Positions 26,557 to 35,564 of a DNA stretch of 64,000 nucleotides are shown here, piece by piece. The stretch lies in NCBI GenBank assembly GCA_965214125.1, contig CBDCBA010000015.1, forward strand, positions 17,237-81,236, written 5' to 3'. Each line of letters begins with the position of its first letter. Within the stretch, counting starts at the first letter, position 1. The notes beneath the pieces are model-generated. The model saw only the letters and a program-made list of their open reading frames with translations, made no database searches and was not told the origin of the DNA. This stretch comes from CBDCBA01 sp965214125. Its GTDB lineage: Bacteria > Planctomycetota > Phycisphaerae > Tepidisphaerales > Tepidisphaeraceae. Made by a program: the position numbers and the translations under genes.

Positions 26557-29004
26557 GTGCCAAGGCCTTTCCCCGTGATTCAAAGCCCTCGCTCGATCCT
26601 TCGGCAACGGCCCCGCGCGGGATTGCCCCGCGCGCTCCTGGCCGCCTCCTGGATCTGGCCCGCCGGCGACTACGCGCCGCTACGTAACGTTGTGGCGGAG
26701 TTCGCCCGCGACGTCACGCTGGATGCAAACGCCCTCAAGGGCGCCCGGCTGCACGTGACCGCCGACGCGACCTACGCCTTGTGGATCAACGGCCGGCATG
26801 TCGGGCGCGGCCCGGCACGCGGGTGGCAGCGGTCGTGGCCGTTCGATTCCTACGACGTGGCCCGCTTGCTGCGGCCGGGGGTGAACCGGATCGCGGCGCG
26901 GGTGTACACGCCGGGGCGTGACACGTTCCGCTACGTTCACGCCAACGCCGCCGGCCTGCTGCTGGCGCTGGCCGACGCCGACGGTGAACTACTGCTCAAG
27001 ACCGACGGCGCGTGGCGGAGTCGCATCGCGCCCGGCCGGTCGCGGGTGACGCCGCAGTTGTCGATTCAGTTGGAGGACCAGGAGCACGTCGACCTGCGCC
27101 AAAGCGACGCCGGCTGGCTTGCGCCGGACGCGCCGCTGGCCGACGCGAAGGGGTTGCCGGCGGCGGGGTCGATCGACGCGGCCGGGACGCTGGGGCGGGA
27201 GTTGCGGTGGTCGCCGCCGCGGCAGGTGCGGGCCTTCGGCAGCCCGCCGTGGCACGCCTTGGAGCCGCGCGGCCTGCCGGCGCTGACGGGCGAGTTGCGG
27301 CGGTACGCGACGCTGACGGCGCGGGCGTCGGGCGCGGCCGATGACTTGGCGTGGGAGCCGGTCGACGAGCACCGCGCCGCGGTCCGGCTCGGGCCGACGC
27401 GGGCGGGGCAGATATCGGCCGCGATCGTAGACTTGGGCGAGCCGACGATCGGCACGCTCTGCCTCGACCTCGACGGCGGCACGCCGGGCGCCGCGTTGGA
27501 GGTCACAATGTTCGAGGCGCTCGCCGCCGATGGTGGGCCGCTGCTGCCCGACCCGCTGGCGGAGGGGCGCGTCTCGATGCGCCTGAACCTGTTGCTGGCC
27601 GGCGGCGGGTCGAACTTCGAGTCGATGCACGCTTACGGGCACCGCTACCTGATGCTGTCGCTGCGCGGGCCGAGCGACGAAGTCACGATCCGCCCGCGCG
27701 TGCGCGAGACGCTGTACCCCATCGGCGACGCCGGCGTGTTCGAGTGCGACGACGCCTCGCTTGATGCGATCCGCCGCGTGTGCGCCCGCACGCAGCGGGT
27801 GGCCGCGACGGATGCGTACATCGACGCCTGGCGCGAGCAGGCGCAGTGGTGGGGCGACGCCCGCGTGCAGTTCGCCAACCACAACGCGCTCGACTGCGAC
27901 GACCGCCTCTTCCGCCGCGGCATCGCCCAGATTTCGAGCCAGCGCCTGCCGAACGGGCTGACGTACGGGCACGCGCCCACCGGGGCGCACACGTGCGTGC
28001 TGCCGGACTTCTCGCTGAAATGGCTGCTGAGCCTGGCCGACCACTGGTGGCACGGCGGCACGACGCAGCTCGTCGAGCAGTACCGGCCCGAGGTCCGCCA
28101 GACGCTGGCGTATTTCGACGGCCAGGGGCGCGGCGAAACGGGCCTGCTGCGGTACGACGAGCGGTACTGGCTCTTCCTGGACTGGGCCGACATTCCCAAG
28201 GCGGGCGCGCCAACGCTGCTGAACCTGTGGCACGTCCACGCCCTCGATCGCCTCGCGGATGCGTACGCCGCGGCGGATGACTCGTTGTCCGCCGAGCTGC
28301 GCGAGCGGGCCGACGCGGCGCGGGCGCTGGTGCAGGAGCGGCTGGTCGACGCCGAGTCGGGCCTGTGGCGCGACGGCCTCGACGCCGACGGCCGGCCGCG
28401 CGATACCTTCGGCACGCACGCGCAGGCGTTGTCCGTCCTCGCCGGCTTTAAGCCGACGGCGGCGATCCGCGGGGCCATTGAGCGGGCCCTGTCGCCCGAG
28501 GCGGACGGCGACCCGCGCGAGCCGTCGCCGTTCTGGATCACCCACGTGTTTGACGCTGCCCGCCTGCTCGGCATGGGCGGCCTCGCGGTCGACTGCATCC
28601 GCCGACGTTGGGAGCCGATGGTGCGGCAGGGCTCGACGTTCGAGGTGTGGCGTCCCACGCCGCAGGAAAGCCGGTCGCACGCGTGGTCGGCGCACCCGCT
28701 GTTTCACCTGCCGCGCCTGGTCGGCGGGCTGGTGCAGACCGAGCCGGGCTGGCGGCGCGTGACCGTCGCGCCGCGGCCGATCGCCGGCGTGTCGTGCTGC
28801 CGGATCGTCCAGCCGACGCCGCGCGGCGCGATCAGGTTGTCGTGGGATGCCGACGCCGTTCGGCTCGACCTTCCGGACGGCGTCGAGGCGGACATTCGCC
28901 TGCCGAATGACGTCGCGAAACGCGGCGTCCGCGGCACGTACCGATCGCGCGTTCAAACAAGCGCGCCGCCGCACGACGAGCCGGCGCCGGCCGTGCAGCC
29001 GTAG
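26557..29004 (+). CDS. GH78-like alpha-L-rhamnosidase-type glycosidase
   Basis: 815 residues from GTG 26557; a second GTG at 26575 is possible and neither has a clear ribosome site. N-terminal beta-sandwich domains (W-I-W-P-A-G-D-Y near 32; Y-A-L-W-I-N-G-R-H-V-G near 72) precede an (alpha/alpha)6 barrel with D-A-Y-I-D-A-W-R-E-Q-A-Q-W-W-G-D-A-R near 420, the GH78 acidic signature region, and Y-W-L-F-L-D-W-A-D near 530. A C-terminal beta domain follows (V-A-P-R-P). No signal peptide is visible. The last 52 bases overlap the end of convergent arsS. Substrate inferred by family only. Confidence 0.75.
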   Translation: MPRPFPVIQSPRSILRQRPRAGLPRALLAASWIWPAGDYAPLRNVVAEFARDVTLDANALKGARLHVTADATYALWINGRHVGRGPARGWQRSWPFDSYDVARLLRPGVNRIAARVYTPGRDTFRYVHANAAGLLLALADADGELLLKTDGAWRSRIAPGRSRVTPQLSIQLEDQEHVDLRQSDAGWLAPDAPLADAKGLPAAGSIDAAGTLGRELRWSPPRQVRAFGSPPWHALEPRGLPALTGELRRYATLTARASGAADDLAWEPVDEHRAAVRLGPTRAGQISAAIVDLGEPTIGTLCLDLDGGTPGAALEVTMFEALAADGGPLLPDPLAEGRVSMRLNLLLAGGGSNFESMHAYGHRYLMLSLRGPSDEVTIRPRVRETLYPIGDAGVFECDDASLDAIRRVCARTQRVAATDAYIDAWREQAQWWGDARVQFANHNALDCDDRLFRRGIAQISSQRLPNGLTYGHAPTGAHTCVLPDFSLKWLLSLADHWWHGGTTQLVEQYRPEVRQTLAYFDGQGRGETGLLRYDERYWLFLDWADIPKAGAPTLLNLWHVHALDRLADAYAAADDSLSAELRERADAARALVQERLVDAESGLWRDGLDADGRPRDTFGTHAQALSVLAGFKPTAAIRGAIERALSPEADGDPREPSPFWITHVFDAARLLGMGGLAVDCIRRRWEPMVRQGSTFEVWRPTPQESRSHAWSAHPLFHLPRLVGGLVQTEPGWRRVTVAPRPIAGVSCCRIVQPTPRGAIRLSWDADAVRLDLPDGVEADIRLPNDVAKRGVRGTYRSRVQTSAPPHDEPAPAVQP

Positions 29005-30020
29005 CAGTGGTCGCCGGTGGCGATCAGGCGGTCGGCGAGATCGCTCGGCGTGTAGTCCCAAAGAAACGCGCCGTTGGTCATCCGGCCATCCTCGGGAACG
29101 GGCAACTCAACGGCCTGGTTGAAGTCGCAGTCGTAGATGCGGCCGGTCGGGTCGAGGTTCACCTGGTGGCGGCACATCAGCCCGTCGATCGTGTCGGGGT
29201 TGAAGGCGTCGACGAGCTTGTCCATGTACATCTCGAGCTTGCCGGCCCGCTCCAGGTCGTGCCGCCACCGCTTGATGGGCATGTTCGTGATGGTGAACAG
29301 GCCGTCGAATTCGATGCCGAAGTGCTCGCGCAGCTCGCGCTTGTAGTCGGCCTCGAGCGCGGCCTCCGGCGGCGGCAGCGACGGGCCACCGGGGTTGTAG
29401 ACGAGGTTCAGGATCAGGCCTTGCCCCTTGCCGTAGCCGACATCGTTCAGGCGGAGCAGGCCCTCGACACTCGCGTCGAAGCTGCCGCGGCCACGCTGCT
29501 TGTCGACGTTCTCAATCGTGTAGCACGGCAGCGACGCGACCACCTCCACGCCCTGTTCGGCGAGAAAGGCGGGAATCCACTCGTACGGCGTCTCGCCCGT
29601 CCTGCGGTCGACGTGCGTGGTAATGGTCGGGTTGTGGCGGTCGATCACGCCCTTGCCCATCGCGCGGCAGGCGGTCACGAAGCGGCGAAAGCCCCCGTTC
29701 ATCTCGGGCGAGCCGCCGGTGATGTCGACCGTTGTGATGTCCGGCGCGTCGGCGAGCCAGGCGAGGATGCGGTCGAGCGTGGCGTCGTCGGCGTTGTCCT
29801 CGGGGGCGATCCGGGCCGGCGAGGATTCGACGTGGCAGTGCCGGCACGCGAGGTTGCAGACCTTGCCGATGTTGAACTGAAGCGTGCTGATCGTCGGCGC
29901 GCTGCGCAGCTCGTGGTCGAACCGCTTGTAGAACGCCGACTCGGACCGCACCGGCAGCGTGAAGGCGGGGGAGGTGGTGGAGGTCGGCTTGAGCTTGGGT
30001 TCGGCGGTCGAGGTCGTCAC
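28953..30020 (-). CDS. arsS: Arsenosugar biosynthesis radical SAM protein ArsS
   Basis: 355 residues. Radical SAM cluster motif C55-N-L-A-C59-R-H-C62 in the N-terminal third, followed by D-I-T-G-G-S-P-E-M-N. The C-terminal domain (DUF3641-type) ends with H-C-Y-G-C-T-A-G-A-G-S-S-C-G-G. ArsS is known to add 5'-deoxyadenosyl to dimethylated arsenic in arsenosugar formation. It lies 50 bases downstream of arsM on the same strand, so the pair forms an operon. Its 3' end overlaps the convergent GH78-like gene. Strong assignment. Confidence 0.92.
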   Translation of the reverse strand: MTTSTAEPKLKPTSTTSPAFTLPVRSESAFYKRFDHELRSAPTISTLQFNIGKVCNLACRHCHVESSPARIAPEDNADDATLDRILAWLADAPDITTVDITGGSPEMNGGFRRFVTACRAMGKGVIDRHNPTITTHVDRRTGETPYEWIPAFLAEQGVEVVASLPCYTIENVDKQRGRGSFDASVEGLLRLNDVGYGKGQGLILNLVYNPGGPSLPPPEAALEADYKRELREHFGIEFDGLFTITNMPIKRWRHDLERAGKLEMYMDKLVDAFNPDTIDGLMCRHQVNLDPTGRIYDCDFNQAVELPVPEDGRMTNGAFLWDYTPSDLADRLIATGDHCYGCTAGAGSSCGGALV

Positions 30021-30070
30021 GATGGGTTCTTACGGGCGCGGGCGGGCGGCAGATCGACAGGCGTCGAACT

Positions 30071-31057
30071 TTAGCAGCACCCGCCGCCGCCGTAGTGGAA
30101 GGTGCTGGCGGTGACGGTCAGGTCGTCGCGGCCAAGGTTCGCCAGGGCGCTGGCGGTCTTGTCGCACACGGGCTGCGGCAGGTTGCGCGGCAGCAGGTGG
30201 CCCTTGCCGTCGTCGAACTCCTCGGCGGCACCGATGTACGTCGCGGTCCGGCCGGTGAAGACGCAGGGGCCGTCGACGGGCATCGGCGTGCGGAAGGCGG
30301 TCAGCTCGATTGTCTCGAGCATGGTGTCCTCGTTCAGCCCGAGGTGGCCGTAGGTGGCGGCGTCGAGGTGGCGGTACGGCCGGCGGCTGCGGATCTCGGC
30401 GGCGCCGAAGCCGGCGTCGGTGACGTGCTTCACGTACTCGTCGAACGGCAGGCACCCGCCGATGCACTCGGCACGCAGGACCGGGTCGTCCTTCACGCCC
30501 TGCGGCAACGGGCGCGGCGCCACCGGGTCGCTCATCGCCAGTCTGCCGCCCATTTTCAGGACGCGGTGGACCTCGCTCAGCGCCTTCTCCAAATCGCCGC
30601 CGGTCGTGAAGATGTTGAACAGGCAGTTCTGCGCCGCGAAGGTGACGGAGCCGTCGTCGAGCGGCAGGGCCAGGGCGTCGCCGTCGCGCAGATCGACGAA
30701 GTCGGACTCGAACCAGTCGTTGACCCTGGCGGCTTCTTCGAGGTTTTTCCGGCAGACGTCGCGCATCTCGCCGACGGGGTCGACGCCAATCACGCCGCCG
30801 GTCCGCCGGGTGAAGTAGGCGAGTTGCAGCAGTTCGAGCCCGCCGCCGACGCCGACGTAGACGACGCTTTGGTTGCGCGTCATATCCATCGGATTGACGG
30901 TCGCGCCGCAGCCGTAGTTCATCTCGTGCATAATGCCCGGCACAACCAGCCCCGGCAGGTACTGCGGGGCCTGCGGCACGCAGCAAAGGTTCTTCGCGGG
31001 CGCCTCGGCGGCACGCTTGTACACCTCGTGAACGGCATCGTGGTAGCTTGACTGCAT
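30071..31057 (-). CDS. arsM: Arsenite S-adenosylmethionine methyltransferase of the arsenosugar type
   Basis: 328 residues from ATG 31057. N-terminal cysteines in N-L-C-C-V-P and Y-G-C-G are typical of ArsM-like enzymes. SAM-binding motif I reads V-V-Y-V-G-V-G-G-G-L-E-L; a further pair appears in E-C-I-G-G-C-L-P near 220. The protein ends in G-G-G-G-C-C, a plausible arsenic-binding tail. It lies upstream of arsS. The longer open frame to 31318 overlaps the divergent GH4 gene and is rejected. The product should methylate arsenite before adenosylation by ArsS. No ArsR or arsenic pump is seen here. Confidence 0.9.
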   Translation of the reverse strand: MQSSYHDAVHEVYKRAAEAPAKNLCCVPQAPQYLPGLVVPGIMHEMNYGCGATVNPMDMTRNQSVVYVGVGGGLELLQLAYFTRRTGGVIGVDPVGEMRDVCRKNLEEAARVNDWFESDFVDLRDGDALALPLDDGSVTFAAQNCLFNIFTTGGDLEKALSEVHRVLKMGGRLAMSDPVAPRPLPQGVKDDPVLRAECIGGCLPFDEYVKHVTDAGFGAAEIRSRRPYRHLDAATYGHLGLNEDTMLETIELTAFRTPMPVDGPCVFTGRTATYIGAAEEFDDGKGHLLPRNLPQPVCDKTASALANLGRDDLTVTASTFHYGGGGCC

Positions 31058-31124
31058 GGGCTCTACTCTAGTGGTCGCGTGGGCGGTCCGGTCCTGACAC
31101 GCTAATTCCCGGAACATTCCGCCC

Positions 31125-32705
31125 ATGCCCCTCAAGATTGCCTTCATCGGTGCCGGCTCGTTCGGCTTCACGCGCACGCTCGTCCGCGACGTGCTGCTCG
31201 TGCCGGAACTGCGCGAGGCGACGTTTGCCCTGCACGACATCGACGGCGAGGCGCTCGATCGCATCGCCGACATCCTGCAACGCGACCTCGACGCCAACGA
31301 TTTGCCCGCCAAAGTCACGCGCCACGCCGAGCGTCGCGCGGCGCTGGAGGGGGCGGACTACGTCGTGAGCTGCGTGCGTATCGGCGGGGTGGAGGCGTTC
31401 GAGAGCGACATCGACATCCCGCTGAAGTACGGCGTCGACCAGTGCGTGGGGGACACGATCTGCATCGGCGGGATCATGTACGGCCAGCGGAACGTGGCGC
31501 AGATGCTGGCGTTCCAGCGGGACGCCAAGGCCGTCGCGAATGAAGGCTGCCTGTTCCTGAACTACGCCAACCCGATGGCGATCAACACGTGGGCGGCCCT
31601 CGACGCCCGCGACCGCGGCGAGGGCGTCGAGACGGTCGGCCTCTGCCACGGCGTCGAGGGGGGCTGGTGGCAGATCGACCGCGTCCTGGCGCACCTGCAC
31701 GGCGACGACGAGATCGGCTGGGGCGGCGACTACCACAGGCGCACGCAAGTCACGTGCTGCGGCATCAACCATCAAACGTGGTACACGCAGATCCTCTACA
31801 AAGGCCGCGAGATCGGAAGCGACGAGTTGCTCGAGGCGTTCGAGAAGCACCCGAAGTTGTCGCGCACCGAGCCGGTGCGCATCGACGTGCTGCGGCGCTT
31901 CGGCCTCTACAGCACCGAGAGCAACGGCCACCTGAGCGAGTACCTGCCGCACTACCGCAAGCGCTTCGCCGACCGCCCGGAGGAGGCGAAGAAGTGGGTG
32001 AACCTGGAGAACTGGATCAACGGCGAAACCGGCGGCTATCTACGCGTCACCACCGAGGGCCGCCGCCTCTTCACAAGCGACTACGAGCGCTTCCTGAATG
32101 AAGCGGGTCGGCCGATGGAGGAATGGGCGCGCTCAACCGAGCACGGGAGTTACATCATCGAGTCGCGCGAGACCGGGCGGCCGTACCGGGGGCACTTCAA
32201 CGTGCGTAATCGTGGGATTGTGGCGAATCTCCCGGACGATTGCATCGTGGAAGCGCCGGGCTACGTCGACGGCACAGGTATCCAAATGGGGGCGGGGCTC
32301 ACGTTGCCGCCGGCATGCGCCGCGACCTGCCGGGCGAGCGTGGACGTCCAGCGGATGGCCAAGGACGCGGCGGTGGCGGGGGACGTGACGCTACTCAAAC
32401 AGGCGGTGCTACACGACCCGCTGACGGCGGCGGTGTGCGACCCGGAGGAGATCTGGCAGATGGTCGACGAGATGCTCGTGGCGCAGCGCCAGTGGCTGCC
32501 GAACTACGCCCGGTCCGCCATCGACGCCGCGGCGGATCGTCTGGCGAAGCACGAGTCAAACGCCACGCGCGTGCGGCTGCGCGACTGGCAGGGCAGCACG
32601 CGCCAGGCGGTGCGCAGCGTGGAGGAACTACGCGGCGACCAGAGCGTCATCGAAGCCGACAAGGCCGCCGCCGAGCGCGCCCGGCGCGAGCCAACGCCGG
32701 CGTGA
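31125..32705 (+). CDS. GH4 NAD-dependent glycosidase (alpha-galactosidase/MelA-like)
   Basis: 526 residues. N-terminal Rossmann fold with I-G-A-G-S-F-G-F-T-R at residues 8-17 binds NAD. Metal-binding residues expected for GH4 are visible: C174 in G-L-C-H-G-V and H216 in C-G-I-N-H. N-Y-A-N-P-M near 146 and Y-S-T-E-S-N-G-H-L-S-E-Y near 265 fit the alpha-galactosidase/alpha-galacturonidase branch. The mechanism is oxidation-elimination at C3, acting in the cytoplasm. ATG 31125 is followed by the conserved K-I-A-F-I-G start. The stop lies only five bases before the island's left attachment repeat, so the gene is intact. Confidence 0.9.
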   Translation: MPLKIAFIGAGSFGFTRTLVRDVLLVPELREATFALHDIDGEALDRIADILQRDLDANDLPAKVTRHAERRAALEGADYVVSCVRIGGVEAFESDIDIPLKYGVDQCVGDTICIGGIMYGQRNVAQMLAFQRDAKAVANEGCLFLNYANPMAINTWAALDARDRGEGVETVGLCHGVEGGWWQIDRVLAHLHGDDEIGWGGDYHRRTQVTCCGINHQTWYTQILYKGREIGSDELLEAFEKHPKLSRTEPVRIDVLRRFGLYSTESNGHLSEYLPHYRKRFADRPEEAKKWVNLENWINGETGGYLRVTTEGRRLFTSDYERFLNEAGRPMEEWARSTEHGSYIIESRETGRPYRGHFNVRNRGIVANLPDDCIVEAPGYVDGTGIQMGAGLTLPPACAATCRASVDVQRMAKDAAVAGDVTLLKQAVLHDPLTAAVCDPEEIWQMVDEMLVAQRQWLPNYARSAIDAAADRLAKHESNATRVRLRDWQGSTRQAVRSVEELRGDQSVIEADKAAAERARREPTPA

Positions 32706-32709
32706 CGGG

Positions 32710-32782
32710 CGCGAGGCTAGAAAAAAGCGTCAGGGCATGGATCAGGAGACATGCCAAGACGCGAAGCGGAGAGGGGGAGATT
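32710..32782. repeat. Left attachment site (attL): tRNA-Ser 3' end plus tRNA terminator
   Basis: Nearly the same 73-74 bases occur at 51911-51984. The 19 bases 32764-32782 (AAGCGGAGAGGGGGAGATT) equal the last bases of tRNA-Ser plus four downstream. The rest, read on the minus strand, is a terminator: stem GCGTC/GACGC with GGCATG/CATGCC and a run of T (32718-32762). The stem is conserved between copies, the loop has diverged. I infer that this copy is the original chromosomal terminator of the tRNA. Confidence 0.85.
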
Positions 32783-33273
32783 GTCCAGCACAATATGCGC
32801 AAAAAGTGCGAGAGGACCGCAGCAGCCCTCAGCGGCACAGAAACGCTGTCCCGCTCACTGGCTCTCCACCGCCTCAGGGTACGTGAAACCCGCATGCGGT
32901 ACCGAATTTGGGACAGTCGCGGGGACAGAAATGGATGTCGTGCGAGACCTGAACGTCGTCACTCTGATCGCGTAAAATCCTGATGCGAGGGTTTACCGAG
33001 AATGCGAAATCGTATGCGCAAGTAGTGCGGCCGACCCGCCGCCACGAGTTCATCTGGGCCTCGCGGGGCAGACGAGCGAACGCCGGTGCGGGATCACCCG
33101 ACGGTGACGATGGTCACGATCACCATCGTGACGAGTGGCGGTCGGGTCGGGCAACGCCGATTTCACGAGTACGAGGGTTCGGCGGGGGCGGTCGTTTGGT
33201 GTTCTGAAAAGCTGAACGATCTCCGGCGACATTGACCTGTCGTACCGGACCACACCACGCTTCCCGCCTCTGC
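32783..33273. other. Left end of island, no gene supported
   Basis: 491 bases. GGGACAGTC followed by GGGGACAG occurs at about 32909, and a similar pair sits at about 51877 next to the right end. Overlapping palindromes lie at 33103-33132, the clearest being GTCACGAT-cacc-ATCGTGAC at 33113-33132. Open frames here are short, lack ribosome sites and have no recognisable product. Confidence 0.5.
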
Positions 33274-34593
33274 TTAGTCAAGCTTCGCCTGAACCGCTTC
33301 TTCTGTCTCGATCAAAAAGTCGGTCCGCTCTTGCGATGTCAACGCCCGGCTGCTTGATATCGAGCCGTCCGAAAGCTGGTAAGGGTAAGGCGAACCGAAT
33401 CCGCTTACGACACCGCTGTACCTCACACGGTCCCCTCGATTAAGCGTGCTGACGGTCCCGCTGGCAACTATCAGAGTGACCTCATTCGTCTGCGTGACGA
33501 GCCGGTGACGGATGAGCACCTTGTTGCCCCGGACATCTCCAACAATGCCTTCCCAAGTCACCCGCGTTCCGCTGATATCACGCCTCGCCGATTCGCGCTG
33601 ATTGCTCGTCATTCTGTGCTGATGGGGCAGGTCCACCAACGTCCGGCCGAACTTGGCGTCGAACTCCGCGAACGACATCGAACTCGTTCTGGAAGCTTGA
33701 GCAGCAACGGGCATCGCGCTGCCAGCACTGCTAGTCTTCGCCCTTCCCCCATGCTGAATGCTGTAGATCGCTCCCGTGGCGAGGACGGCCACGACGATGC
33801 AGCCGACGGCGAGGCCGATCCACTTCGCGGCGTGGAAAACACCCTTCGGGACTGCGGCTTTTGATGATACGCCTCGCTCGCGTACGGCATCGGTCCGGGG
33901 CGATGGGCTTATCGGGGGTGCGGGTGTCGGAGTCACAGAAGCTCCCGGTTGCTTCTGGCCCGCTGCTTCCGCTTGTCCCGAAGCAACGCCGGGGATGAAG
34001 CCGTCGCGGCTCCTCACGAGAAACACGAGGATGAGCACCTCGGCGACAAGAAGCAGCCCGGCAATGGGTACGCCGCCGAACACGAGATTCACAAGGGACA
34101 GGACTGCGTTGATGCCATTGGTCCAGACTCCCCAGTGCCACGCCCATGGCCGCCGCTGGAGCAGACCGATCCCGATGAAGATGTAGGCGATGGCGACCGC
34201 GATGTTCCAAGTCCCGAGCAGCGGAGCCTCCATGCCCACCTGCACCATGCCTGTCAGCACCATGATGCCTGACCACACGAACATCAGGATCACGGCCGCT
34301 GCCGCGAGCGGGTACCGCTGACGAAGGAGGCCGAAGTCGCTCATACCGGGCAATGATGCCGCAGCTGGCGCGGCAGTAGGAGATGCCGCACTGATGGATT
34401 GATTTGCCACTGCTGGCGGCGCGGCCAAGTGCATTGCCGGGCGAGCGTGAGCGGATTTAACCTGCCGACACTCCGCAACGAGCAGTCCACGGCGACTGGC
34501 CTTCTCATGTGCCTCGGACTCATCAGCTGCCTCTACCATGAGAAGCATATCTTCGCCGGTTTCTCGGTCAGCGCCTGCCAGCTTGAACTTCAT
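33274..34593 (-). CDS. Membrane protein of unknown function
   Basis: 439 residues. The first ~45 residues (M-K-F-K-L-A-G-A-D-R-E-T-G-E-D, then A-D-E-S-E-A-H-E-K-A-S-R-R-G) resemble the short N-terminal module often placed before membrane segments in planctomycete proteins. An alanine/proline linker leads to about four transmembrane helices (roughly 95-200), a second linker, another helix near 265-285 (W-I-G-L-A-V-G-C-I-V-V-A-V-L), and a C-terminal ~140-residue soluble domain with T-W-E-G-I-V-G-D-V and V-R-Y-S-G-V-V-S-G, perhaps a small beta-barrel. No known family. It is the leftmost island gene. Confidence 0.75.
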   Translation of the reverse strand: MKFKLAGADRETGEDMLLMVEAADESEAHEKASRRGLLVAECRQVKSAHARPAMHLAAPPAVANQSISAASPTAAPAAASLPGMSDFGLLRQRYPLAAAAVILMFVWSGIMVLTGMVQVGMEAPLLGTWNIAVAIAYIFIGIGLLQRRPWAWHWGVWTNGINAVLSLVNLVFGGVPIAGLLLVAEVLILVFLVRSRDGFIPGVASGQAEAAGQKQPGASVTPTPAPPISPSPRTDAVRERGVSSKAAVPKGVFHAAKWIGLAVGCIVVAVLATGAIYSIQHGGRAKTSSAGSAMPVAAQASRTSSMSFAEFDAKFGRTLVDLPHQHRMTSNQRESARRDISGTRVTWEGIVGDVRGNKVLIRHRLVTQTNEVTLIVASGTVSTLNRGDRVRYSGVVSGFGSPYPYQLSDGSISSSRALTSQERTDFLIETEEAVQAKLD

Positions 34594-34666
34594 CGATTCG
34601 CCGTTTCCTGTATCATGTGGATCGGGTTAATGCGGGCATTTGGTCTCGACTAGATGCCTGCCGTTT

Positions 34667-35131
34667 TTACCCGGCCGCGTTAGCCCTCTCAACCAAATCC
34701 TCAACCTGCTGTATCTGGTATCCAAATCGACTGAGCGCCGTTGTGTACCGCTCGCGATCTGCGTCATCTACCAATCCATTGGCCGTCTCTTTCACCAAGT
34801 TTTCGGCGGCGAAGAACAAGTCGCCATCGGCGGCGGCCAGTTCTTCTGCTCGGTCGTAAAGTGTCTGATGTATTTGCGGCGCGGAGGAATCAGGCTTGGG
34901 TATCAACGCGAAGGCGTCAGTTGGCTTGTGCCGGTTCACAAACAATGCGCGTACGTCGTCAACCGAATAGTCAGCAGCGTTCGCCACGAGATCAGCTTCT
35001 TCGAAATTCTTCGCACTTGCCTTCAGATCATCTAAGAAGCTAGAGAAGTTTCCGCTGTAGCCTCCATCACCGCAACCAGCGATAGTGATAGATGCTAGGA
35101 GAAGCACGACGATCCGGATTACGTAAGGCAT
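34667..35131 (-). CDS. Small predicted lipoprotein
   Basis: 154 residues. Signal M-P-Y-V-I-R-I-V-V-L-L-L-A-S, then lipobox T-I-A-G-C with the cysteine near residue 20. The mature part is helical and acidic with Y-S-V-D-D-V-R-A-L-F-V-N-R and two later helices; no family recognised. It lies 73 bases upstream of the membrane protein gene on the same strand, so the two may be one unit at the cell envelope. Confidence 0.7.
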   Translation of the reverse strand: MPYVIRIVVLLLASITIAGCGDGGYSGNFSSFLDDLKASAKNFEEADLVANAADYSVDDVRALFVNRHKPTDAFALIPKPDSSAPQIHQTLYDRAEELAAADGDLFFAAENLVKETANGLVDDADRERYTTALSRFGYQIQQVEDLVERANAAG

Positions 35132-35300
35132 GGCGTGGGTTGAGGACGGATGTAAGGCCTATAGCACGGCGCGGGTGGGGTGCCTTCGGAGACCGCTGAG
35201 GTCTGCGGAACCATCGCAGCGGATACCGGCACGGCCGCTGAGGCCAGTATGCCCTGATAACCATCCGGAATCAACTGCTGCGGTTGTCATCGTCAGAGGC

Positions 35301-35549
35301 GTGCCAAAGCGGCAGCATGATCTCGATTACCGCCTCATCGCTGCGAACCTGCGGAAGATGCGGGAGGATGCTGGACTGACGCAGCGTGACCTTGCCGAGC
35401 GGGTCGGAAGGCCGCAGCCGTGGGTTCACAAGTCGGAGATCGGGGAGCGGCGGGTGGATATCGGCGAGTGGATCGACTGGTGCGTCGGGTGCGAGGTGGA
35501 GCCAGAGCACGCTTTCAGCCTTATCGTGAACGAACTTGCCCGTAGATGA
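35301..35549 (+). CDS. XRE-family helix-turn-helix regulator
   Basis: 82 residues if started at GTG 35301 (V-P-K-R-Q-H-D-L-D-Y). The HTH is clear: L-R-K-M-R-E-D-A-G-L-T-Q-R-D-L-A-E-R-V-G then R-P-Q-P-W-V-H-K-S-E-I-G-E-R-R. The long upstream extension to 35130 overlaps the divergent lipoprotein start and looks non-coding. The start is uncertain because the AGAGG just before GTG is too close. Such small Cro/CI-type proteins often repress island genes. Confidence 0.75.
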   Translation: MPKRQHDLDYRLIAANLRKMREDAGLTQRDLAERVGRPQPWVHKSEIGERRVDIGEWIDWCVGCEVEPEHAFSLIVNELARR

Positions 35550-35564
35550 TGGGTGATTCGGATT

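Noticed and set aside
33103..33132. Overlapping palindromes at the island left end as an origin
   Set aside because: Only 8-bp stems, with no repeats or initiator gene beside them.
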